Positions 8,868 through 15,596 of a stretch of 64,000 nt of DNA are shown here, piece by piece. The DNA is from Muribaculaceae bacterium Isolate-036 (Harlan) (GTDB lineage Bacteria > Bacteroidota > Bacteroidia > Bacteroidales > Muribaculaceae): NCBI GenBank assembly GCA_003833075.1, contig RIAY01000004.1:144522-208521 (forward strand). Direction: 5' to 3'. The translations under genes and the position numbers were made by a program. Below the pieces are notes generated by a model that was not told the origin of the DNA, ran no database searches, and saw only the letters and a program-made list of their open reading frames with translations. Positions within the stretch are counted from its first letter, which is position 1. Each line of letters opens with the position of its first letter.

Positions 8868-8965
8868 GGGATCCCTATCCCCATATTACCCTATCCAGCC
8901 CTATTCAGCCCCATCTCACCCCATCGCGCCCCATCGCACCCTGCCAGACCCTATAGGGTGTCGGG
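8868..8965 (+). repeat. ~98-bp direct repeat, copy 2 (C-rich arm)
   Basis: Direct repeat of 7941-8039, 927 bp downstream of it. Its terminal CCTATAGGGTGTCGGG encodes the last Pro-Asp-Thr-Leu-stop of the OmpA-like gene on the minus strand, as copy 1 does for the four-helix gene. The shared end marks the likely boundary of the repeated unit. Confidence 0.92.
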
Positions 8966-9787
8966 CGCTTTGTCGATCAGGTCGAGGAACTGGTCGAGCT
9001 TGGGTGTGATGATGATCTCGGTGCGGCGGTTTTCGGCGCGTCCGGAGGAGGTGGAGTTGGTGGCGATGGGGTTGTATTCGCCTCTGCCGCCTGCGGTCAG
9101 ACGCGAGGGATCGATGCCGAAGTCATTCTGTAGCGCCTGAACCACGGATGATGCCCGTAATGCGGAAAGATCCCAGTTGTTGCGGATGTTGGTGCGCGAG
9201 ATGGGAACATTGTCGGTGTTGCCTTCAACCAGAACGTCATAATCCTTGTAGTCTTTTATTATCTTGGCAATCTTGCCGAGGATGTCCATTGCCGCGGGTG
9301 AAATGTCGTAGCTTCCGCTCTTGTAGAGCATGTTGTCGGCAAGGGATATGTAGACCACTCCCTTGAGTACTTTTACATCTACATCTCTTAGCTCATCGGT
9401 GTTGAGCGAACGTGTCAGGTTGTTGGTCAGTACCATGTTGAGCGAGTCGGATTTCGATTTGGCTTCCACAAGTTGCTTTATGTATTTGTTTGAGGCGTTG
9501 ATTTCGTCTACAAGCTTGGCGATGTTCACGCTTCCCTGATGGTTGTTTGCCATTGCCTGGTCAAGGGAGGATTTGATTGCTCCATATGCCTCCTTGAGGT
9601 CGGCGTTCTGGGCTTTCAGATCCTTTAGCATCACTTCCATGCTTTTTGTGTTGGCATTGCATTCGATGAGTCCCTCATTTGCCGTGCGGTATTGGTCCGC
9701 CATCTGATTATACTTCTTGTTGGAGACGCAGCTGCCGAGGGTGAGCGTCAACGCTGCGGCTGCTCCAATGATGATTCTGCTTTTCAT
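8951..9787 (-). CDS. OmpA-family peptidoglycan-associated lipoprotein
   Basis: A 278-aa protein with lipobox LGSC (Cys20), a coiled-coil-like helical region (about 30-130) and a C-terminal OmpA domain (about 145-265). The domain shows the DVLVEGNTDNVPI motif and the NWDLSALRASSVVQ and GRGEYNP-x-x-x-N-x-x-x-x-R-x-x-NRRTEI blocks that bind peptidoglycan. It should anchor the outer membrane to the cell wall. The last four residues (PDTL) and stop lie in the 98-bp repeat also found at 8025, so the original C-terminus may have been replaced when the repeat arrived. Three direct repeats lie upstream of its start. Confidence 0.9.
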   Translation of the reverse strand: MKSRIIIGAAAALTLTLGSCVSNKKYNQMADQYRTANEGLIECNANTKSMEVMLKDLKAQNADLKEAYGAIKSSLDQAMANNHQGSVNIAKLVDEINASNKYIKQLVEAKSKSDSLNMVLTNNLTRSLNTDELRDVDVKVLKGVVYISLADNMLYKSGSYDISPAAMDILGKIAKIIKDYKDYDVLVEGNTDNVPISRTNIRNNWDLSALRASSVVQALQNDFGIDPSRLTAGGRGEYNPIATNSTSSGRAENRRTEIIITPKLDQFLDLIDKAPDTL

Positions 9788-9851
9788 AAACTAAGGTGTT
9801 GGTTATATTTATAATCCAGAATCATGCGCAAGTGTTCATTTTCTTGTCTGT

Positions 9852-9943
9852 CTGTAATTCATTCTATATGTCTTAATCGCCCCTTCCTGTAATTCATTCT
9901 ATCTGTCTTTGTTGCTATTGCTGTAATTCAGTTACCTCTCTTT
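9852..9943. repeat. Three 23-bp direct repeats at ~35-bp spacing
   Basis: CTGTAATTCATTCTATATGTCTT occurs at 9852-9874 and, with one change, at 9887-9909; a diverged third copy is at 9921-9943. They sit in the 228-bp gap between the OmpA-like gene (start 9787) and the membrane-protein gene (end 10016). The regular spacing, about 3.3 helical turns, suggests binding sites or a small duplication upstream of the OmpA-like gene. No other feature is seen in this gap. Confidence 0.7.
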
Positions 9944-10015
9944 GCTGCCTTCCCGGTGATTTATTCTTCTTGCGTTTTCCGGCTTTTCGAAGAAGAAAGG
10001 GGGAGAGGAGGTCCG

Positions 10016-10561
10016 CTATTCAATGTTTTTGTAGTCGCGCAGGAATTGAGACAGATGGTACAAACCTATCGCGAGTCCGAAGAATGCCCCGGTTGCCATG
10101 CCTGCAAGAAGATAGATATCGCCCGAATTTGCATATGCAAGCCAGCCAAACAGGATGAGTGCGAAGGGAATAAGAATCATAACAAACTGCAGATGCCGTT
10201 TGCGATAGAACATGGCTTTTTCGGAAACTTCTCTGACAGACATACGAACGCAGTCTATGCTGCCGATGCCGTAATAGAGCCACCAGTCCATGGTGAAGCA
10301 TGTTATGAAGTAAACGGCAAATGCGATTGCAAGCCAGATTCCGTTGTTGTGCGGGAATATTCGTTGATTCAGGAATATAAGGGATGTGGGGCAGGCGGTC
10401 ATGCCTGCTATGGCAAACAGGCGGTATCGCTTCTGCAGCCGTTCGAGCGATGTGAGGGGGGTGCCGTGGCGCATGTCGCCGGCAGTCTTGATGCCTTTGG
10501 ATTCAGAGGAGAGACTGCGGGTTGTGTCGCGCCATGCGGATTTCATGTCTTCGGGATTCAT
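10016..10561 (-). CDS. Membrane protein downstream of ECF sigma factor
   Basis: A 181-aa protein I cannot assign to a named family. Residues 1-47 are polar (MNPEDMKSAWRDTTRSL) and cytoplasmic-looking. Then come about four hydrophobic segments (near 48-66, 75-92, 123-142 and 147-166), with a basic FYRKRHLQ loop in between. It follows the sigma factor gene in the same direction with a 114-bp gap. A membrane partner encoded after an ECF sigma often acts as its anti-sigma factor; that role here is inferred from position only, and I see no zinc-binding anti-sigma motif. Confidence 0.75.
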   Translation of the reverse strand: MNPEDMKSAWRDTTRSLSSESKGIKTAGDMRHGTPLTSLERLQKRYRLFAIAGMTACPTSLIFLNQRIFPHNNGIWLAIAFAVYFITCFTMDWWLYYGIGSIDCVRMSVREVSEKAMFYRKRHLQFVMILIPFALILFGWLAYANSGDIYLLAGMATGAFFGLAIGLYHLSQFLRDYKNIE

Positions 10562-10675
10562 GTCTTTTGTTTTTAGATGGTGGGAATTGGAATCTGTCAG
10601 GATTCAATCTGTTACTATAGTATGGGGGGGAGGAGCCGTGTCCTAAGATGTTGAGAGAGGGGATGTGAAATGTGA

Positions 10676-11278
10676 TTATTCGAATTTATGCCGTATGCGC
10701 GTGAGCTTCTCTTTTATGCGGTGAAGGCGGGTGGCTACTGTGTTTCTCGGCATACCCATGACAGCAGATATGTCGTCATATCCGGCATCATCAAGCCACA
10801 TGAGGATAATTGCCTTGTCTTCTGCATGCAGAGTGGCAATGAGGCGATGCAGTGTCTCTATGCGTTCGCGGTCAGTGTCGGGTTCATCGCTTACAAGGTC
10901 ATAAAGTCTGTCAAGGCTTTCCGAGGCGTGGGTGTGGCGGATCTGTTTGCGTATGGTCGATACGCAGGAGTTTATGACTACCCGGTATATCCAAGTGCGT
11001 GAGGAGGAATCACCCTTGAATGAGGGTAGCCCGCGCCAGATGTTTATCAATGCGTCCTGACGGAGATCGTCATATTCGGCAACAGAACCGGAGTATGAGA
11101 AGCATATGGCGGAAATCAGCGAATCCTCGCGCCTTATCAGGTCAAGGAATTCCTGTTCCTGATTTCCCGAACAGGAGCAAGATATTTCCGCCTCCGGTGA
11201 TGACATCATGACCAGAGCGAGCGCGAAAAGAGAACGCAGAGGAGAGGAATCGTATGGTGTTATTGTTTCGACTGTCAT
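10676..11278 (-). CDS. ECF-type RNA polymerase sigma-70 factor
   Basis: A 200-aa sigma factor. Region 2 is visible in YDDLRQDALINIWRGL, followed by FKGDSSSRTWIYRVVINSC (promoter melting and -10 recognition). Region 4 is in the last 55 residues, with a helix-turn-helix (DISAVMGMPRNTVATRLHRIKEKL). About 35 residues precede region 2; this is longer than usual, and an internal Met at 11209 is an alternative start. The promoter at 11301-11331 predicts a start site close to 11278, which favours the long form. It probably controls envelope functions with the membrane protein that follows. Confidence 0.92.
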   Translation of the reverse strand: MTVETITPYDSSPLRSLFALALVMMSSPEAEISCSCSGNQEQEFLDLIRREDSLISAICFSYSGSVAEYDDLRQDALINIWRGLPSFKGDSSSRTWIYRVVINSCVSTIRKQIRHTHASESLDRLYDLVSDEPDTDRERIETLHRLIATLHAEDKAIILMWLDDAGYDDISAVMGMPRNTVATRLHRIKEKLTRIRHKFE

Positions 11279-11300
11279 TTTGTTATTGTAAATAATTCCC

Positions 11301-11331
11301 CAAAATTAGGAAATCATAGCGTTAGACGCAA
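11301..11331 (-). promoter_or_regulatory. Promoter of the ECF sigma factor gene
   Basis: On the minus strand: TTG (11329-11331), a 20-bp spacer and TAATTTTG (11301-11308), matching the Bacteroidetes -33/-7 pattern. Predicted start near 11294, about 15 nt before the ATG at 11278. Confidence 0.6.
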
Positions 11332-11447
11332 CCATAAATCGGATAGTTTCAGATAAAACCGGAAAAAGAAGGAATTGGTAAAAATCCCTCAATAAAAGAA
11401 AAAGCCTGCAATTATTTCCGGCAGCTGCTTAAATAAAATGTGATGGA

Positions 11448-11478
11448 TTTGTAGAATAAATAAAATTTCATAACTTTG
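11448..11478 (+). promoter_or_regulatory. Promoter of the metallophosphoesterase gene
   Basis: TTTG (11448-11451), a 19-bp spacer and TAACTTTG (11471-11478) form a near-perfect Bacteroidetes promoter. The predicted start near 11485 lies after the most upstream in-frame start (11476), which supports translation from 11527. The rest of the 248-bp gap shows no gene. Confidence 0.75.
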
Positions 11479-11526
11479 CAAAAGTCTTTTCAGAAAGCAA
11501 CAATAATAACTATAAACCATTTCGAG

Positions 11527-13215
11527 ATGAAACTTTACAAATTATCCTTGACAGCGGCGGCATTGGCTTTTGCTGTAGCCGTCAATGCACAATCAACGTT
11601 CAAATCTTCGTTGCCGGTGAAGCCCGGCAAGGGTGTTACGGTTGCCGGAACGGTTGAATGTGACGGGAAGCCTGTTGCCGGTGTAACTGTCTCAGACGGA
11701 TACGAAGTGACAAAGACCGACAAGAAGGGTGCCTATTACCTTAAATCGAAAAAACAGAATCCACAGGTGTTCATTACAACACCCTCCGGTTATGAGGCTG
11801 TGCGGGAAGATGTGGTGCCTCAGTTCTGGGCTGACTTCACGATGCCTGCCGACAAATATGAACGCCTCGACTTCTGTCTGAAGAAAACGGATAACAAAAA
11901 ACACGCGGTTATTTTCCTTGCGGATATTCATCTTGCCAACGAGCGCAATGATGTGGATATATTCTCCGGTCCTTATGTAGACAGGATAAAGGAGGAGGTG
12001 AGCAAACTGAAAGCTGCTGGTATTCCTGCCTATACAATCAATCTTGGTGACGGATCGTGGGATTTATACTGGTATGCGCATCAGTACAGTATAAATGATC
12101 TGCGCGGAACGCTGAACGAGGCTGACTATCCCACGGCATTCTTCAATGTTATGGGAAATCATGACAACGACGGAGCCACTCCGGCAGGGGAGGGGGCTGA
12201 TTTCCGGGCATCGCTTCCGTATCAGAAAACTTTCGGTCCGCGGTATTATTCGCATAATATAGGCGATGTGCATTATGTATTCCTTGACAACATAGACTAT
12301 ATCAACGATACTCTGGAAAATCCGAGTTATCCGGGGATAACAGGACGCCGCAATTATAAGGAGAATTTCACACAGGATCAGCTTGACTGGCTTAGGAAAG
12401 ACCTTGCCGGAGTCTCTTATGACACACCGGTGGTGGTGAGCATGCACTGTCCGCTTTTGCGCTGGAAGAAGAACGACGGCTCTGCATACAGGCTCAAGCC
12501 GGAAGAGACAAGTTCTCGCGAACTGCTATCCATTCTCAAGCCATATAAGAATGTACATACATTCTCAGGGCATTCGCACAGACAGTGTATTGTACGCATG
12601 CCGGAGGAAGAGCAGAATCTCGCCGACCACAACATTTCCGGTGCTTGCGGTTCATGGTGGCGCACGAGAGCTACCGGGCTCAAGAATCTTTGTCCGGACG
12701 GCACGCCTGCAGGATACGAACTCTTTACGGTTGACGGTTCAGACCTTAAGTGGGAACACAAAGCTTTCGAATATCCGGAAGACAGGCAGTTCTATGCGTG
12801 GGATATGAACGGAGTGAAGGATTATTTCGCCAATAACCGGGAAATGAGGGCATTTCTTAAGAATTATCCGAAATGGACAGATTACAGCGATGTGCCAGAG
12901 AATTATATATATGTGAATCTGTGGGCATGGGATCCGGAAGGGACGCTTAAGATAACCGAAAATGGCAAGGAACTCCCGGTGGAGATTGTGACCGAGGAGA
13001 ATCCTCTTTATACAGTGTCGTATATGGTGCGTAATACGATATGGCTCAATCAGGTAGAGAACAAAGGTTATCAGAAGCCGCGCAAGTTCCAGCTTTTCCG
13101 CGCCAAGGCATCCACGCCCGATGCTCCGGTGGAGATTTCCTGGACTGACTTTTTCGGCAATGAAACGAAATCAACACTTGACCGCCCCGCTCCGTTCACG
13201 CTTGAAGCACTCTGA
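11527..13215 (+). CDS. Secreted calcineurin-like metallophosphoesterase
   Basis: A 562-aa exported phosphoesterase. A signal peptide ends at VNAQ (near 22), followed by an Ig-like carboxypeptidase-regulatory domain (VAGTVECDGKPVAGVTVSDG, about 37-100 region). The two-metal calcineurin fold shows all expected blocks: LADIH, NLGDGSWD, MGNHDNDG, SMHCPLL and FSGHSH. The C-terminal 170 residues fit the calcineurin-like C-terminal domain found in Bacteroidetes homologues. The ATG at 11527 was chosen because the upstream extension overlaps the promoter and the signal peptide begins here. Substrate is not predictable. Confidence 0.9.
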   Translation: MKLYKLSLTAAALAFAVAVNAQSTFKSSLPVKPGKGVTVAGTVECDGKPVAGVTVSDGYEVTKTDKKGAYYLKSKKQNPQVFITTPSGYEAVREDVVPQFWADFTMPADKYERLDFCLKKTDNKKHAVIFLADIHLANERNDVDIFSGPYVDRIKEEVSKLKAAGIPAYTINLGDGSWDLYWYAHQYSINDLRGTLNEADYPTAFFNVMGNHDNDGATPAGEGADFRASLPYQKTFGPRYYSHNIGDVHYVFLDNIDYINDTLENPSYPGITGRRNYKENFTQDQLDWLRKDLAGVSYDTPVVVSMHCPLLRWKKNDGSAYRLKPEETSSRELLSILKPYKNVHTFSGHSHRQCIVRMPEEEQNLADHNISGACGSWWRTRATGLKNLCPDGTPAGYELFTVDGSDLKWEHKAFEYPEDRQFYAWDMNGVKDYFANNREMRAFLKNYPKWTDYSDVPENYIYVNLWAWDPEGTLKITENGKELPVEIVTEENPLYTVSYMVRNTIWLNQVENKGYQKPRKFQLFRAKASTPDAPVEISWTDFFGNETKSTLDRPAPFTLEAL

Positions 13216-13282
13216 CTCATGACAGAAACGGCATCTTAGCCGCCGTTGTGTTTCAGAATTTAGATAATTGGGAGGAATTTTG

Positions 13283-13290
13283 TAATTTTG
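13283..13290 (+). promoter_or_regulatory. -7 box upstream of the EamA-type transporter
   Basis: TAATTTTG matches the TAnnTTTG -7 element. No clear -33 TTTG is seen 19-20 bp upstream. It covers the TTG at 13288 that would start a longer frame, so translation from the ATG at 13330 is more likely. Confidence 0.5.
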
Positions 13291-13329
13291 CACAAAATTC
13301 CTCCCGATTGTTTTTCAACGTTCAAAGTC

Positions 13330-14205
13330 ATGTGGATATTGCTTGCAGTCTGCTCCGCCTTAGGGCTTGGATTCTATGATATAATGAAAAAATTGTCGGT
13401 GCGCGACAACAATGTGCCGACAGTGCTTTTTCTCAATACTCTTTTCGGAACGCTGCTGATGTCGCCTGTAATCGTGATGAACCTCGCGCATGGCGGTTTC
13501 GGACTCAACGATACAGTTTACGGTCATCTGCAGATAATGCTTAAGGCGGTGATAGTGCTGAGTTCATGGATACTCGGTTATTTCTCTATCAAACATCTGC
13601 CTCTGACTATTCAGGGACCGGTCAATGCCTCGCGTCCGGTAATAGTTCTTGTCGGTGCGTTACTGGTGTTCGGAGAGCGTCTGAACCTGCTTCAGTGGCT
13701 CGGCATACTGCTTGGATTTGTCTCGCTTTTCATGATAAGCCGCATAGGGGCAGCCGAGGGTTTCTCTTTCAGGCGCAGCCGCTGGCTGTGGATGTCTATC
13801 GGGGCAACGATGCTCGGTGCGGTAAGTGCGCTTTACGACAAATATCTTCTCCGCAGCTATGCGCCTCTTGAGGTTCAGGCATGGTATTCACTTTATCAGG
13901 TGCTGATTATGGGGGTGATATTGATAGTGCTGGCGCGTTCCGGCGCATCGGGAGTGAGATTCCGCTGGCGGTGGTCGATATTAGGAATCTCGCTGTTTCT
14001 AACTGGCGCCGACATAGCATATTTTTATTCGTTGTCGCAGCCGGACTCGATGATTTCTGTTGTCTCCATGATCAGGAGGGGAAGTGTGCTGGTTTCGTTC
14101 GCATATGGTGTAATAGCGCTTCATGAGCGGCATATCCGCCGGAAACTCATAGATCTGGGCATACTTCTTTTGAGTCTACTGTTGCTTATTCTCGGATCGG
14201 GATAA
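13330..14205 (+). CDS. EamA/DMT-superfamily transporter
   Basis: A 291-aa inner-membrane protein with about ten hydrophobic segments arranged as two EamA-like halves. The first half contains the PVNASRPVIVLVGALLVFGE segment that typifies the drug/metabolite transporter superfamily; the second has SMIRRGSVLVSFAYGVIALHE near the end. Substrate is unknown. The ATG at 13330 begins the first membrane helix directly (MWILLAVCSALGLGF). It follows the phosphoesterase gene by 114 bp and has its own -7 box. Confidence 0.87.
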   Translation: MWILLAVCSALGLGFYDIMKKLSVRDNNVPTVLFLNTLFGTLLMSPVIVMNLAHGGFGLNDTVYGHLQIMLKAVIVLSSWILGYFSIKHLPLTIQGPVNASRPVIVLVGALLVFGERLNLLQWLGILLGFVSLFMISRIGAAEGFSFRRSRWLWMSIGATMLGAVSALYDKYLLRSYAPLEVQAWYSLYQVLIMGVILIVLARSGASGVRFRWRWSILGISLFLTGADIAYFYSLSQPDSMISVVSMIRRGSVLVSFAYGVIALHERHIRRKLIDLGILLLSLLLLILGSG

Positions 14206-14234
14206 ACGGATTCTTGGAAAGTGGACATATCTGA

Positions 14235-14342
14235 TTATCACCCGCCGCCCCTTTTCCCTATCTCTACTATGCCTGGGCACTTGCAGTGATTGTGTTCCTC
14301 TCAATCGTCTTCCTTTTTCCGCGCTCCATCAACACACGTTGA
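14235..14342 (+). pseudogene. Possible tail of a lost membrane protein
   Basis: A 35-codon open stretch without a start codon reads LSPAAPFPYLYYAWALAVIV followed by FLSIVFLFPRSINTR and a stop. It looks like the last membrane helix of a transporter, in a gap that otherwise holds only the tRNA-Gln terminator. It could be chance. Confidence 0.25.
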
Positions 14343-14357
14343 AAATTCGGCAATATA

Positions 14358-14409
14358 ACAAAGTCAAGCCGCAACTGACAGGGAATTAGTCAGTTGCGGC
14401 TTGACTTTG
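14358..14409 (-). terminator. Long hairpin terminator after tRNA-Gln
   Basis: Perfect 22-bp arms (14358-14379 and 14389-14410) enclose a 9-nt loop. On the minus strand the hairpin begins directly at the tRNA discriminator base, and the outgoing sequence is TTATATTG, only weakly U-rich. It probably ends the tRNA transcript and may also block transcription coming from the EamA gene on the other strand. Confidence 0.7.
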
Positions 14410-14480
14410 TTGTCTTACCAGGATTCGAACCTGGACAGGCAGAACCAAAAACTGCAGTGCTACCATTACACCATAAGACA
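14410..14480 (-). tRNA. tRNA-Gln (anticodon TTG)
   Basis: Seen on the minus strand: a 7-bp acceptor stem TGTCTTA/TAAGACA, a D-arm with GGTGTAATGGTAG, an anticodon loop TTTTGGT giving anticodon TTG, and a T-arm with GGTTCGAATCC. CCA is not encoded. Length is 71 nt. The closing pair of the anticodon stem is a T-T mismatch. Confidence 0.92.
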
Positions 14481-14559
14481 ATCCTAAAGCTTCAGACTCT
14501 GCCCTCCCGGGAATGGGGATAGGGATAGGAAAAAGGAGAGCCGAGCCTCGAAGCTGTTG

Positions 14560-14590
14560 CAAAATTAATAAAAAATTTGCATGTCGCAAA
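14560..14590 (-). promoter_or_regulatory. Promoter of tRNA-Gln
   Basis: On the minus strand: TTTG (14587-14590), a 19-bp spacer, TAATTTTG (14560-14567). The predicted leader is about 70 nt. Confidence 0.65.
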
Positions 14591-14681
14591 ATTTATTTTA
14601 GGCACCGGATTCAAAATAGTCTCAAGACGGCTTCAGCCAAAGTCTTGCGCCAAATGTCCGGAGTGCTATCAACGCGTTGAT

Positions 14682-14996
14682 TTAAAATCTGTTGCGGTCG
14701 CGTGTGTATTTTTTCTTTAAAGAAGCCTCGAAGGCTTCGGAAAGGTTTGTTCCGGTCTGGTTGGCAATGCACGTCACGACCCATATCACATCGGCGAGTT
14801 CTTCGGCGAGCTGGGCGTGCACGTCTTTGTCAAGGTCTCCCGGTTTTGCTTTCTGGTCACCATATACTCTGGCGATGACTCTTGCCAGCTCACCTACTTC
14901 CTCAGTAAGCACCGCCATGTTTGTGAGTTCGGAAAAATACCCTTTGCCGACTTCACGGATCCACTTGTCTACAGCTTTCTGAATATCCTCAAGCAT
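14682..14996 (-). CDS. MazG-like nucleotide pyrophosphohydrolase
   Basis: A compact 104-aa single-domain protein of the all-alpha NTP pyrophosphatase group, which hydrolyses (d)NTPs to monophosphate and pyrophosphate. The metal-binding acidic residues are visible in EEVGELARV (near 31-39) and in EELADVIWVV (near 65-74). It is the last gene of the fbp-TPR-OMP run and starts 2 nt after the stop of the conserved hypothetical gene before it, so the two are probably translated together. Confidence 0.88.
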   Translation of the reverse strand: MLEDIQKAVDKWIREVGKGYFSELTNMAVLTEEVGELARVIARVYGDQKAKPGDLDKDVHAQLAEELADVIWVVTCIANQTGTNLSEAFEASLKKKYTRDRNRF

Positions 14997-14998
14997 TG

Positions 14999-15526
14999 TC
15001 AGATTATTGAAAGTGCGCGTAATTCATCAATTATCTCGCTGCCGCTCAGAGTGCGACGGCGGGAGATTGTTCGTGCGAAGTCATCGATTGCGGGGTGGAG
15101 TCTCGGATTGCGGAAGATACGCCCCATATAGGAACGCGTTTTCTCGTAGATTGTGTCGATTTCGTCATCTTCGAGAGAACAGGTGTCGCGTCCTTCGCGG
15201 CTTATTTCATTGTGTATCGTGTCAAGCAGTTCTGCCGGGACATCCTGTCCCAGTCTGACCATGGATCTCGACATCACGTTTGAGATCACCATCGCCGAGG
15301 TGATATAGAAATTGCGCAGAAGGTTATCCCAGGTAGTTTTCGGGGAAATTGACGGCGAACCGGAAAAATAATACTGATGAGAGAACGTGACCATCGGGCC
15401 GTCTGAGTCGAGAGAGACGCCTGCCACGCGATCGATCGCATCGAGCGCGGCGAGCGAAATAGCCATCCCGGCAAGTCCGTATGCCTTATCGTCTTCATTC
15501 AGATATGTGAGGGTCATTGTGCTCAT
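14999..15526 (-). CDS. Conserved hypothetical protein before mazG-like gene
   Basis: A 175-aa soluble protein, mostly helical, that I cannot place in a named family. Features: no signal peptide or membrane helix, an N-terminal segment AMISLAALDAIDR-like that could be a helix, and a basic RTISRRRTLSGSEIIDELRAL C-terminus. It is tightly linked to the MazG-like gene. The start may be 15526 or the Met two codons later. Function unknown. Confidence 0.75.
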   Translation of the reverse strand: MSTMTLTYLNEDDKAYGLAGMAISLAALDAIDRVAGVSLDSDGPMVTFSHQYYFSGSPSISPKTTWDNLLRNFYITSAMVISNVMSRSMVRLGQDVPAELLDTIHNEISREGRDTCSLEDDEIDTIYEKTRSYMGRIFRNPRLHPAIDDFARTISRRRTLSGSEIIDELRALSII

Positions 15527-15596
15527 AAATTGTTTTTTTCTTACTTGATAACAAGCGGAGAGAAAATATGGTTTGCGAATCTTTTATATGCGGCGG

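Noticed and set aside
7807..8965. CRISPR array
   Set aside because: Units are about 10 bp without unique spacers, and no cas genes are present.
7807..9787. Diversity-generating retroelement based on the bAvd-like protein
   Set aside because: No reverse transcriptase gene and no template/variable repeat pair are seen in the window.
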